From NCBI GenBank assembly GCA_948907985.1, contig CAQWMM010000058.1, forward strand, positions 1 through 10,906: 10,906 nucleotides of DNA, read 5' to 3'. Positions 4,750-10,906 of this stretch are shown piece after piece; position 1 is the first letter of the stretch; every line of letters starts with the position of its first letter. The stretch comes from an uncultured Bacillota bacterium. Lineage in GTDB: Bacteria > Bacillota > Dehalobacteriia > UBA4068 > UBA4997. A program made the position numbers and the translations under genes. A model generated the notes under the pieces. The model saw nothing but the letters and a program-made list of their open reading frames with translations, searched no databases and was not told the DNA's origin.

Positions 4750-7305
4750 ATGTCAGTAGTTAAAGCAAAATTTAATATTTCTGGTATGTCCTGTTCTGCC
4801 TGTTCAGCACATATTGAAAAAGCGGTTTTGGCGCAAAACGGTGTATTAACTGTTAACGTCAATCTGCTGCAAAACAATATGGCTGTAACTTATGAAACAA
4901 AAACTATAAATCCAGAACAAATTTGCCAGATTGTGGATAAGGCTGGTTATGGCGCTGTTATCCAGACAGAAAAAAATTATGTGCAGGATAATAAATATAA
5001 TGTTGAGGCAAAAAAGACCAGATATCGACTTTTATTTTCTTTATTATTCACCCTGCCTTTATTTTATATAGCCATGGGGCATATGTTTAGCTGGCCATTA
5101 CCGGCATTTTTAGACAATACGTTGCTGCTGGCTGTTTTGGAACTTCTTTTAACCATACCAGTAGTTTTATTGAATTATAAATATTTTACAAACGGCTTTT
5201 CAACTTTGTTTCATGGCGGCCCTAATATGGATTCTTTAATTGCTATTGGTTCCGGTGCGGCGATTATTTACGGGTTATTTATAATTACTCGTTTAGTTGC
5301 TGCTTATCAGGCGCAGGATCAGATATTGCTGCACGATTTGGCGATGGATTTATATTTTGAGTCGGCCGCCATGATTTTAACTCTGGTAACGGTTGGTAAA
5401 TATTTAGAAACCCGTTCTAAATATAAAACCTCTGATGCGATAACCAAATTGATTAAATTAACTCCACAGTTTGCTTTGCTGGAAAAAGACGGTATTGAGC
5501 AGGAAATTCCGGCTGCTGATGTGCAGGTTGGAGATATTCTGATTGTTAAAGCCGGGGCAGCCATCCCGGTGGATGGTGTGATAATCGCCGGGCATGGTTC
5601 GGTGGACGAAAGTATGCTAACGGGTGAAAGTTTGCCGGTGGAAAAAAATGTTGATGAAAAGGTTATCGGCGCAACGCTTAACCGAGCCGGATATTTTAAG
5701 ATGCGTGCTGAAAAAATTGGTCAGGATACAACTCTGGCGCAAATAATTAATTTAGTCGAGGAGGCTAATTCTTCAAAGGCGCATATTGCCAAATTGGCAG
5801 ATAAAATTGCCGGAGTTTTTGTACCGGTGGTAATAACCATAGCTACATTGACGGCAATAGTTTGGTTGCTGTTGGGTACGGAGTTAAGTTTTGCAATTTC
5901 CACTGGTATTTCCGTTTTGGTTATATCCTGCCCTTGTGCGTTAGGCCTGGCTACACCGACAGCCATTATGGTTGGCACTGGTAAAGGTGCGGAATATGGT
6001 ATTTTATTAAAATCTGCCGAATCATTGGAGTCGTTGCAAAATGTTAATAAAATATTATTGGATAAAACAGGGACGGTTACGGAAGGCAAGCCGGTTGTTA
6101 CTGATTTAATAACCTGTGATATTGATGAAACGGCATTGTTGCAGCTGGCTGGATCTTTAGAAAAGCAAAGCGAGCATCCTCTGGCTTATGCCATTGTCAG
6201 CGAATGTGTGCAACGCCAAATTGCTTTTTTGCCGGTCGAAAATTATCAGGCAATCCCCGGCGGAGGTATAGTTGGTGATATTTCGGGCCAAACTTATTTT
6301 GTAGGAAACTACAATATGTTACTTGAGCAGCAAATTCAGCTGGGCGCCTGGCAGCAAAAAGTGAATAAATTGGCGGATTTGGGCAAAACCAATTTATATT
6401 TTGGCTGTTCCGGCAAACTGTTGGGCATTTTGGCGGTAGCCGATGTGGTAAAGCCGCAAAGCAAGCAGGCAATTTGGGAATTGCAGAACAAATTGAATAT
6501 TGACGTATGTCTGTTGACGGGTGATAATGCAACTACGGCCAGAGCGATTGCCCAACAGGTCGGCATAAAAGAAGTTATTGCCGAGGTTTTGCCGGCGGAC
6601 AAGGAACTGGTCGTGCGCCAGCTGCAAAGCCGCTCTGATGTAGTGGCCATGGCCGGCGACGGCATAAATGATGCGCCGGCTTTGGCGGCAGCCGATGTTG
6701 GCATCGCCATTGGCGCAGGCAGCGATATTGCTATCGACGCGGCGGATGTTGTCTTGATGAAAAATTCTTTACTCGATGTTGTTACGGCTTTTCAGCTTAG
6801 CAAGCGGGTAGTTCTTAATATTAAGGAAAATCTGTTTTGGGCGTTCATCTATAATTGTATTGGTATTCCTTTAGCGGCGGGCGTATTTATTTCTGTTTTG
6901 GGATGGAAGCTGAATCCCATGTTCGCGGCAGCGGCTATGAGTTGCAGCTCGTTATGCGTAGTTACTAACGCTTTACGTTTGCGCAATTTTAAACCTATTT
7001 TTTCTACGGAATGGCAGCAGAGCAAATCATTTGATAATGTTCAGGTTAAAACCGGGATGAATATATTAGGCAAAAACAGTTTGACAGGAGGTGAGAAAAT
7101 GAGCAAAACTATGTATATTGAGGGAATGTCCTGCGGGCATTGTTCCGGGCGCGTTGAACAGGCTTTGAATAAAATTGACGGCGTTACCGCTAAGGTTGAT
7201 TTGGCGAGTAAGACTGCGGATGTGCAATTATCCCAAGATGTGAATGATGACATTCTACGCAAGGCAGTTGAAGATGCCGGTTATGAAGTTGTAAAAATTA
7301 GTTAA
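4750..7305 (+). CDS. copA: Copper-exporting P1B-1-type ATPase with C-terminal CopZ-like domain
   Basis: Membrane pump predicted to export Cu(I) using ATP. The 851-residue protein begins with a heavy-metal-associated domain (GMSCSAC, C15 and C18). It then has paired N-terminal membrane helices (about 92-185 and 200-225) and the actuator domain with TGES. C394-P-C396 lies in the transport helix, the phosphorylated aspartate D438 in DKTGT, the SEHP histidine at H476, and GDGIND at 636-641. The last helices contain YN and the AMSxSSxxVVxNALRLR signature, which specify monovalent copper rather than zinc or cadmium. A polar linker of about 30 residues follows, then a second metal domain (GMSCGHC, C795 and C798). 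Most CopA proteins end soon after LRLRNFKP, so this is a CopA-CopZ fusion. The start follows AAAGGAAAG with suitable spacing. It is monocistronic between its own promoter and the hairpin at 7315. Substrate assignment is by motif. Confidence 0.94.
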   Translation: MSVVKAKFNISGMSCSACSAHIEKAVLAQNGVLTVNVNLLQNNMAVTYETKTINPEQICQIVDKAGYGAVIQTEKNYVQDNKYNVEAKKTRYRLLFSLLFTLPLFYIAMGHMFSWPLPAFLDNTLLLAVLELLLTIPVVLLNYKYFTNGFSTLFHGGPNMDSLIAIGSGAAIIYGLFIITRLVAAYQAQDQILLHDLAMDLYFESAAMILTLVTVGKYLETRSKYKTSDAITKLIKLTPQFALLEKDGIEQEIPAADVQVGDILIVKAGAAIPVDGVIIAGHGSVDESMLTGESLPVEKNVDEKVIGATLNRAGYFKMRAEKIGQDTTLAQIINLVEEANSSKAHIAKLADKIAGVFVPVVITIATLTAIVWLLLGTELSFAISTGISVLVISCPCALGLATPTAIMVGTGKGAEYGILLKSAESLESLQNVNKILLDKTGTVTEGKPVVTDLITCDIDETALLQLAGSLEKQSEHPLAYAIVSECVQRQIAFLPVENYQAIPGGGIVGDISGQTYFVGNYNMLLEQQIQLGAWQQKVNKLADLGKTNLYFGCSGKLLGILAVADVVKPQSKQAIWELQNKLNIDVCLLTGDNATTARAIAQQVGIKEVIAEVLPADKELVVRQLQSRSDVVAMAGDGINDAPALAAADVGIAIGAGSDIAIDAADVVLMKNSLLDVVTAFQLSKRVVLNIKENLFWAFIYNCIGIPLAAGVFISVLGWKLNPMFAAAAMSCSSLCVVTNALRLRNFKPIFSTEWQQSKSFDNVQVKTGMNILGKNSLTGGEKMSKTMYIEGMSCGHCSGRVEQALNKIDGVTAKVDLASKTADVQLSQDVNDDILRKAVEDAGYEVVKIS
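7086..7093 (+). promoter_or_regulatory. Internal Shine-Dalgarno sequence inside copA
   Basis: AGGAGGTG lies inside the linker codons of the ATPase, with GGAGG 7 bases before the in-frame ATG at 7099. It is a closer match to the anti-SD than the site that precedes the full-length gene at 4750. The codons it occupies encode TGGE, which has no evident need to be conserved as protein. Confidence 0.75.
7099..7305 (+). CDS. copZ: Predicted nested CopZ-like copper chaperone (internal in-frame start)
   Basis: If translation starts at ATG 7099, the product is a 68-residue protein, the usual size of a free CopZ chaperone. It has the full ferredoxin-like heavy-metal domain: MSKTMYIEGMSCGHCSGRVE with the CxxC pair at residues 12 and 15 of the short form, then the GVTAKVDLASKTADV strand pair and a C-terminal DAGYEVV strand. 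It would carry Cu(I) through the cytoplasm to the N-terminal domain of the pump. The frame is the same as copA (residue 784), so every copy is also made as the pump's tail. The case for separate translation rests on the perfect ribosome binding site and on domain completeness. It may equally be a relic of a former copA-copZ gene pair whose separating stop was lost. Confidence 0.6.
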   Translation: MSKTMYIEGMSCGHCSGRVEQALNKIDGVTAKVDLASKTADVQLSQDVNDDILRKAVEDAGYEVVKIS

Positions 7306-7310
7306 ACAAT

Positions 7311-7370
7311 AAAAAAACAGCAAAAGAGGCATTTTTTTCATTATGCGAATAAATGCCTCTTTTGCTGTTT
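7311..7370. terminator. Shared terminator hairpin between convergent copA and thiE
   Basis: Bases 7315-7334 and 7351-7370 form a perfect 20-bp stem around a 16-base loop. On the - strand the stem is followed by seven U residues, making a strong terminator for the thiE operon 3 bases after its stop codon. On the + strand the tail is the weaker TTTAATTTAA, so termination of copA is likely but less efficient. Confidence 0.88.
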
Positions 7371-7373
7371 AAT

Positions 7374-8042
7374 TTAATCATTTAGTATTTTAAATAAACG
7401 CTGACAGGCGTTGCTTATATTGGGCTGAGCAAACACAGCCGATATAACGGCCACGCCGGCAATACCAGTGTGAAGAAGGGTAGGGAGTTTATCCTCGGTT
7501 ATGCCACCGATTGCCACTACCGGGATTTTGACGGATTGACAAATTCCCTTTAGCGTATCCAGACTAATATTTTTAGCGTCATTTTTAGTGTTGCTGCCGA
7601 AAACTGCGCCGACACCAAGATAATCAGCGCCGGCTGCCTGGGCGGCTTGCGCCTGTTCAATAGTACGGGCAGAAACACCCAAAATCTTTCCTTTGCCAAG
7701 GGTTTGGCGGGCAGCGGCGATGCTGCCGTCGTCTTGACCGATATGCAGTCCGGCTGCGTTGCTTTGACAGGCAACCGTCAAATTATCATTAATTATTAAT
7801 GGTACCTGATAGGCGTCGGTTAGTTTCTTTATTTCTTGGGCTTCTGTTAAAAAATCTTCTTCAGACATTTGTTTTTCGCGCAGTTGGAGCATGGTTATGC
7901 CGCCTTGCAGCGCCTGTTCAACCTGTTGAGCAAGCGTTTGGCCGGTATGCAGCCAACACCTGTCAGTAACGGCATATAGAAGTAGCTGGGCGGCAAGTTT
8001 TGATTTTTGCAATTTGAGATTACCAACTTTCTTATAAATCAT
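7374..8042 (-). CDS. thiE: Thiamine phosphate synthase
   Basis: Cytoplasmic TIM-barrel enzyme joining hydroxymethylpyrimidine diphosphate and thiazole phosphate to give thiamine phosphate. The 222-residue sequence contains the family markers in order: YAVTDR (about 23-28), QLREKQ, IIND with the metal-ligand aspartate, HIGQDD with the second aspartate, GVSARTIEQA, GADYLGVGAVFGSNTKNDA and the phosphate-binding PVVAIGGI and VAVISAV segments. About 18 residues precede the usual start of the family and look like a short basic extension. The ATG overlaps the stop of the upstream ATPase gene (ATGA), and no good ribosome binding site is seen, so it is probably translated by coupling to that gene. No other thi gene and no THI-box riboswitch is visible nearby. 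Its position as last gene of a T-box-controlled importer operon is unusual. Confidence 0.95.
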   Translation of the reverse strand: MIYKKVGNLKLQKSKLAAQLLLYAVTDRCWLHTGQTLAQQVEQALQGGITMLQLREKQMSEEDFLTEAQEIKKLTDAYQVPLIINDNLTVACQSNAAGLHIGQDDGSIAAARQTLGKGKILGVSARTIEQAQAAQAAGADYLGVGAVFGSNTKNDAKNISLDTLKGICQSVKIPVVAIGGITEDKLPTLLHTGIAGVAVISAVFAQPNISNACQRLFKILND

Positions 8043-8833
8043 GTTAACAAAATTCGGTCATCATCCAGTGCGGTTTGGCTTTTTTCCTTAAAAAGCGCCA
8101 ACAAGTCCTGTACGGTGCTTTTTTGCCGTTCAGCACCGCTAATATCTAAAATAATCTGTCCGTTATTCATCATAATGGTTCGGTTACCCATACTAAGCGC
8201 TGATGCTATGTTGTGAGTAATCATCATGGTGGTGATATTATCAGTAGCCACAATTTTATTGGTCAGCTCCAAAACCTTATCAGCTGTCGCTGGATCTAAA
8301 GCCGCCGTATGCTCGTCTAAAAGCAGCAGTTTAGGCGTTACCATAGTAGCCATTAGCAATGTAAGCGCCTGGCGCTGACCTCCGGATAACAGGCCAACTT
8401 TGCTTTTCAATCTGTCCTCCAGGCCAAGATTTAATTCGGCCAGTTTACTGCGAAAAAAATCCTTGTCTTTATTGGTGATACCAAAAATAGAGCGATTTTT
8501 ATTGGCGCGTAGATATACCAGAGCCAAATTTTCTTCAATCGTCATATTGGGCGCAGTTCCGCGTAGCGGATCCTGAAATAAACGACCGATTTTTTTAGCG
8601 CGCTTGTGTTCGGGCAGAAAGGTTATATCTTCTTTCTCCAGCAGAATGTGTCCAGAATCCAGCCAGAAACTGCCGCCAATGGCATTAAAAACGGTACTTT
8701 TGCCAGCGCCGTTGCTGCCAATTATGCTGACGAAATCGCCCGGTTCAAGGTGAAGCGAAAGATTGTTAATGGCTTGTTTGGCGTTGGGCGTGCCTTTATT
8801 AAATATTTTATTGATATTTTGCAATTCCAGCAT
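8039..8833 (-). CDS. ABC importer ATP-binding subunit (TrpZ-like)
   Basis: Cytoplasmic ATPase that powers the importer encoded with the next two genes. The 264 residues show all ABC motifs: Walker A GSNGAGKS (39-46), Q-loop glutamine at 87 (FQDP), signature LSGGQRQ (149-155), Walker B LLLLDE (169-174) followed by HTAALDP, and the switch histidine H207 in MITHN. The sequence type, with FQDPLRGTAPNMTIEENL, is that of the family paired with ABC_sub_bind lipoproteins (COG1101 type), not the branched-chain amino acid or sugar classes. AAGGAGG sits 7 bases before the ATG and overlaps the permease stop codon, so the two are tightly coupled. The 3' end overlaps thiE by four bases. The TrpZ name is suggested by the T-box and partner genes, not by the ATPase itself. 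Confidence 0.93.
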   Translation of the reverse strand: MLELQNINKIFNKGTPNAKQAINNLSLHLEPGDFVSIIGSNGAGKSTVFNAIGGSFWLDSGHILLEKEDITFLPEHKRAKKIGRLFQDPLRGTAPNMTIEENLALVYLRANKNRSIFGITNKDKDFFRSKLAELNLGLEDRLKSKVGLLSGGQRQALTLLMATMVTPKLLLLDEHTAALDPATADKVLELTNKIVATDNITTMMITHNIASALSMGNRTIMMNNGQIILDISGAERQKSTVQDLLALFKEKSQTALDDDRILLT

Positions 8834-8846
8834 TTGTTTGCCTCCT

Positions 8847-9740
8847 TTATTTCCGACTGGCCTGTTTTAGTTTAATAAATTCGATTTTTTCTTTGATTGC
8901 GGGCCAGGAAATAGAAATTGCTACAATGATAGCTGAAATTAATTTTAAATTAGAGGCGGCTAAGGAGGTGGTTATGGCAATAGCAATGACCAGGCGGTAA
9001 ATAATGGAACCAAGCAGGGTGCTGAACAGGCAACGTGCCATATTGCCGCGGCCCACGATGGCCTCGCCCATAATTAACGAGGCCAAACCAATTACCACCA
9101 TACCGGTACCAGTTGTGATTTCGGAAAAAAGCTGATATTGTGCTAACATAGCCCCGGAAAGCGCCACCATAGCATTAGCCAGGCACAGCCCGATTGTGAT
9201 CGTCAGGCTGGGATTGATAGATGATGAACGCACCAGATCCGGGTTATCGCCGGTAGCGCGTACTGCCAGGCCGGTGCCGCTTTTCAGGAAAAGGTACAGT
9301 AATAATAATACAACTGCCACAATCAGCGCCGCTACAATCAGTTTGTTGTAACCGGCTGGTAGATAGGGCGCCGCCAAACTGTAAATTGTATCGCATTTCA
9401 GCAACGGCAGATTGGCACGGTTGCCCATAATCATCAAATTGATTGAATAAAGCGCAGTCATGGTGATAATGCCGGCTAATATCGGTTGTACTTTCATTTT
9501 GGTTTGCAACAAAGCTGTTACCAAACCGGCCAAAGCGCCGGCAGCCAAAGCCAGACCCAATCCGCCAAAAGGGTGGCCGGCTAAGGTTGTTACTGCGCTG
9601 ACTGCACAGCCCAAGGTGAAAGCGCCGTCAACTGTCAGGTCGGCAATATTTAAAATTCTAAAGGAGAGAAACAGGCCTAGCGCCACAAGACTATAAATTA
9701 AGCCTTGTTCCAAAGTACCCTGCAAAAGTGTAAAACTCAT
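8847..9740 (-). CDS. ABC importer permease (BPD_transp_2 family, TrpY-like)
   Basis: Integral membrane channel subunit of the importer. The 297-residue protein is highly hydrophobic, with about eight or nine predicted helices (for example around residues 14-30, 42-60, 62-78, 86-107, 133-153, 180-200, 212-232 and 240-275). The N-terminal LNIADLTVDGAFTLG segment and the central GTGLAVRATGDNPDLVRSSS cytoplasmic loop are typical of the PF02653 permeases that work with PF04392 binding proteins (COG4120). It starts 25 bases after the binding-protein stop codon, behind a weak AAGG. The C-terminal tail is basic. Only one permease gene is present, so a homodimer is expected. Confidence 0.92.
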   Translation of the reverse strand: MSFTLLQGTLEQGLIYSLVALGLFLSFRILNIADLTVDGAFTLGCAVSAVTTLAGHPFGGLGLALAAGALAGLVTALLQTKMKVQPILAGIITMTALYSINLMIMGNRANLPLLKCDTIYSLAAPYLPAGYNKLIVAALIVAVVLLLLYLFLKSGTGLAVRATGDNPDLVRSSSINPSLTITIGLCLANAMVALSGAMLAQYQLFSEITTGTGMVVIGLASLIMGEAIVGRGNMARCLFSTLLGSIIYRLVIAIAITTSLAASNLKLISAIIVAISISWPAIKEKIEFIKLKQASRK

Positions 9741-9765
9741 AATCTTAACCTTGTTAAATTATTTT

Positions 9766-10731
9766 TTATTGAATATATTTGCTGACGTCAACGCCAATGG
9801 CGGCGGCAGTTTCCGGATTGACAGTAACCGAATATTCTTCCATAACCTCAACCGGATTATCGGCAATAGATTCGCCGTCGATTAAAACCCGAATTAACAT
9901 ATCCGCAGTTTGCTTGCCCAACTGGGTGTAGTTTACGCCGACAGTCGCCAGACCGCCGTCATGCACAAGCGAATCAGCAGCCACATAAACCGGAATTTGG
10001 TTGGCGTTGGCAATCTCGGCCACATTGCTCATCGCTGCCGCTACAGTGTTATCAATCGGCACGAACCAAGCGTCGACCTTACCAATCAGTGATTGGGCGG
10101 CGGTGGTTACTTCGCCGATGTTGGTAACAAATGCCTCCTGATAAGCAATACCTTTAGCGTCTAAATATTCTTTAACGTCATTAATGACCGAAACGGAGTT
10201 TACCTCGCTGGTGTTATACAGTAATCCGTAGGATTGTACTTCTGGCGTCAGTTCCTCGGCCAAAGCAAAAATAGCGCCAACATCAATATAATCGGAAACG
10301 CCGCTGATGTTGCCATCGGGATTCTGCAAATCACTTACCAAGCCCGCAGCTACCGGGTCCGTAACTGCCGAGAAAATAATTGGAATTTCCGAAGTGGCTG
10401 CCGCCGCGCTTTGTGTGGAAAGTGTTGCGATAGAAATAATGGCGTCGACTTTATCTGCAATAAATTTTTGTACGATAGTGTTCATTGTGCTGGTTTCGTT
10501 TTGACCGTTTTCATAATCAATTTTGATAACGTCGCCATAGCCTTTAGCTGCAATTTCATCAACGATTGCAGTGCGTATTTCATCCAATGAGGGGTGTTCA
10601 ACTAATTGCAGCAGGCCAACGTTATACACTTTTTCATCGTTGGGGTTGGTTGTCTGCTTAGTTTCACTGTTGCAGGCTGTAAGCGTAGCCAGCAGCATAA
10701 ATGCAGTTAACAAACAAAATAGTTTTTTCAT
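9766..10731 (-). CDS. Substrate-binding lipoprotein of ABC importer (ABC_sub_bind/TrpX-like)
   Basis: Extracytoplasmic solute-binding protein anchored by lipid. The 321 residues begin with a lipoprotein signal peptide: MKK, a hydrophobic stretch, and the lipobox LTAC with the modified cysteine at 20. A short polar linker and a two-lobed PF04392 (COG2984) fold follow, with YNVGLLQLVEHPSLDEIRTA opening the first lobe, then IPIIFSAVTDPVAAGLV and a hinge near NISGVSDYID. Characterised relatives in Gram-positive bacteria bind tryptophan or other aromatic amino acids; the ligand here is inferred from that and from the T-box. AGAGGT stands 7 bases before the ATG, just downstream of the leader terminator. 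It is first in the operon, as binding proteins of this type usually are. Confidence 0.93.
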   Translation of the reverse strand: MKKLFCLLTAFMLLATLTACNSETKQTTNPNDEKVYNVGLLQLVEHPSLDEIRTAIVDEIAAKGYGDVIKIDYENGQNETSTMNTIVQKFIADKVDAIISIATLSTQSAAAATSEIPIIFSAVTDPVAAGLVSDLQNPDGNISGVSDYIDVGAIFALAEELTPEVQSYGLLYNTSEVNSVSVINDVKEYLDAKGIAYQEAFVTNIGEVTTAAQSLIGKVDAWFVPIDNTVAAAMSNVAEIANANQIPVYVAADSLVHDGGLATVGVNYTQLGKQTADMLIRVLIDGESIADNPVEVMEEYSVTVNPETAAAIGVDVSKYIQ

Positions 10732-10760
10732 TTTCTTTACCTCTTTTCTTTTTTTCAGAT

Positions 10761-10803
10761 AATATAAAAGACCTATCCTTAAAAGAAATTTTAAGGACAG
10801 GTC
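10761..10803 (-). terminator. Regulated terminator of the T-box leader
   Basis: Bases 10803-10789 and 10784-10770 pair over 15 bp with one G-U, around the tetraloop TTTC (- strand), and are followed by UUUUAUAUU. It lies about 30 bases before the ribosome binding site of the binding-protein gene. It forms when charged tRNA leaves the antiterminator unformed. Confidence 0.9.
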
Positions 10804-10823
10804 ATTACCTGCGGTGCCACCTT
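10793..10823 (-). promoter_or_regulatory. T-box antiterminator
   Basis: On the - strand, AAGG pairs with CCUU and GCAGG pairs with CCUGU, enclosing the seven-base bulge UGGCACC that receives the tRNA acceptor end and a six-base loop. Its 3' strand, CCUGUCCUU, is the same segment that forms the 5' arm of the terminator, so the two structures exclude each other. Confidence 0.88.
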
Positions 10824-10906
10824 AATTGCCAAACCTAAAACCAGTGGGCCAGGCTTAGCCAACTCAATCAGGATTCCAACAAACCCTTTGCTCTGTAACG
10901 GGAGCG

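Larger units (their letters stand above)
10761..10906 (-). ncRNA. T-box riboswitch, 3' part (leader of the importer-thiE operon)
   Basis: tRNA-sensing leader RNA that raises transcription of the downstream genes when its cognate tRNA is uncharged. Reading the - strand, a 10-bp stem with a 12-base loop (10859-10828, three G-U pairs) fits stem III. The T-box core AAGGTGGCACCGCAGG follows, then a terminator. Upstream, CCCGTTA at about 10903-10897 resembles a motif often seen between stem I and stem III of T-boxes. The specifier loop and most of stem I are beyond the right edge, so the amino acid cannot be read directly. The bulge bases TGGC would pair with a tRNA ending GCCA, that is discriminator G, as in tRNA-Trp, Ser, Asn, Asp, Gln and Glu. 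Confidence 0.92.

Noticed and set aside
7306..7374. Small RNA or attenuator in the copA-thiE gap
   Set aside because: The whole gap is explained by the convergent terminator hairpin.
8834..8846. Possible promoter or separate unit between permease and ATPase
   Set aside because: The 13-base gap is filled by the ATPase ribosome binding site, and no promoter elements fit there.

Overview
The window reads as a low-to-moderate GC, anaerobe-type Firmicutes chromosome. A Negativicutes relative such as Phascolarctobacterium or Acidaminococcus is my best guess. That guess rests on a two-subunit methylmalonyl-CoA mutase with its GTPase chaperone (succinate/propionate metabolism), strong AGGAGG-type ribosome binding sites, a T-box leader, and an ABC transporter of the type found beside T-boxes. 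It is an inference, because no rRNA or marker gene is present. All genes are ordinary chromosomal ones; I see no insertion sequence, phage, CRISPR array, tRNA or rRNA.

Left block (1-4517, + strand): the 3' part of mutA (small mutase subunit), mutB (large, catalytic, B12-binding subunit) joined to it by a one-base stop/start overlap, then meaB (the GTPase that loads and protects the mutase) after a 114-base gap, and an intrinsic terminator. The gap holds an uninterrupted 21-bp RNA hairpin. Together these genes interconvert succinyl-CoA and methylmalonyl-CoA. mutA and mutB use a strongly biased codon set, which suggests high expression.

Middle block (4518-7370): a control region with a GC-rich hairpin, a near-consensus promoter flanked by two palindromes, and a copper-type P1B ATPase with metal-binding domains at both ends. 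The C-terminal domain is a complete CopZ-like chaperone. It has its own in-frame ATG behind a perfect Shine-Dalgarno sequence inside the ATPase gene, so one gene may yield both the pump and a free chaperone. A perfect 20-bp hairpin separates it from the convergent operon on the other strand.

Right block (7374-10906, - strand, read right to left): the end of a T-box riboswitch (antiterminator and terminator visible, specifier loop outside the window), then a lipoprotein substrate-binding protein, a membrane permease and an ATPase forming a TrpXYZ-like ABC importer, and finally thiE (thiamine phosphate synthase). thiE overlaps the ATPase stop codon as ATGA. A tRNA-sensing leader thus appears to control both a predicted amino acid importer and a thiamine biosynthesis enzyme. 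The T-box acceptor-pairing bases (UGGC) require a tRNA with discriminator G, which tryptophan tRNA satisfies.

The most noteworthy points are the nested CopZ start, the thiE gene under T-box control, the paired palindromes around the copper pump promoter, the intercistronic mutB-meaB hairpin, and an N-terminal extension on MeaB.
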